Part shown: piece after piece, positions 35,936-36,198 of the stretch
Numbering within the stretch: position 1 is the stretch's first letter
How the letters are laid out: every line of letters begins with the position of its first letter
Assembly (NCBI RefSeq): GCF_947305105.1
Contig: NZ_CAMZCS010000032.1
Coordinates: forward strand, 1-36,198
DNA: 36,198 nt
Direction of reading: 5' to 3'
DNA from: an uncultured Fibrobacter sp.
GTDB taxonomy: Bacteria > Fibrobacterota > Fibrobacteria > Fibrobacterales > Fibrobacteraceae
The notes under the pieces: generated by a model
Told to the model about the DNA's origin: nothing
What the model saw: the letters and a program-made list of their open reading frames with translations, nothing else
The model's database searches: none
Position numbers and translations under genes: made by a program

Positions 35936-36198
<263 letters not shown>

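Overview
The window looks like a Fibrobacter chromosome (F. succinogenes group, phylum Fibrobacterota). The evidence is a triple-FISUMP-domain lipoprotein plus a FISUMP remnant, a TIGR02147-type regulator, many Ser-rich lipoprotein linkers, and a dense set of secreted plant-wall enzymes (PL1, PL11, CE12, GH5, GH53). Several of these carry CBM35-like modules and C-terminal sorting-like domains. No rRNA, tRNA, CRISPR array or insertion-sequence transposase was seen.

Layout. 1-2.8 kb: repeat-rich intergenic DNA and the FISUMP lipoprotein. 2.8-4.8 kb: a HAD phosphatase and a compact three-gene operon (DUF3791-like, DUF3990-like, small partner) that reads as a toxin-antitoxin candidate with its own promoter and operator-like palindrome. 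4.8-6.8 kb: a rearranged stretch with a lipoprotein gene, three copies of a promoter-bearing repeat, a remnant of an AbiEii-like gene, a lysE 3' scar and an AT-rich gene for a small exported protein. 6.8-11.7 kb: housekeeping genes (LysE exporter, zinc-ribbon protein, MraY, GlyA, TcdA). 11.7-23.4 kb: a six-gene minus-strand operon for pectin/rhamnogalacturonan I backbone attack: PL11, PL11, CE12, CE12, TIGR02147 regulator, PL1. 23.7-28.4 kb: YihY-like membrane protein, barrel-like secreted protein, short UvrA-like ATPase, lipoprotein. 28.4-36.2 kb: GH53 galactanase with a small exported protein, a GGDEF protein, LigA, a GH5 endoglucanase with a CBM-like module, and the 3' end of guaB.

Functionally the PL11 lyases cut the rhamnogalacturonan I backbone, the CE12 esterases deacetylate it, PL1 attacks homogalacturonan, and the nearby GH53 and GH5 attack galactan side chains and glucan. 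No SusC/D-like importer is present.

The most unusual signal is a family of variable 7-bp tandem repeats. They fill intergenic gaps, provide stop codons for at least five genes, and occur in frame inside three unrelated genes (lysE-like, uvrA-like, ligA) as the same charged peptide phase LDERRxTRDxR. They are repeatedly followed by a REP-like element (TTGTCATTGCGA...GAAGCAATCT), and the same intergenic stretches hold perfect palindromes with three-base loops.
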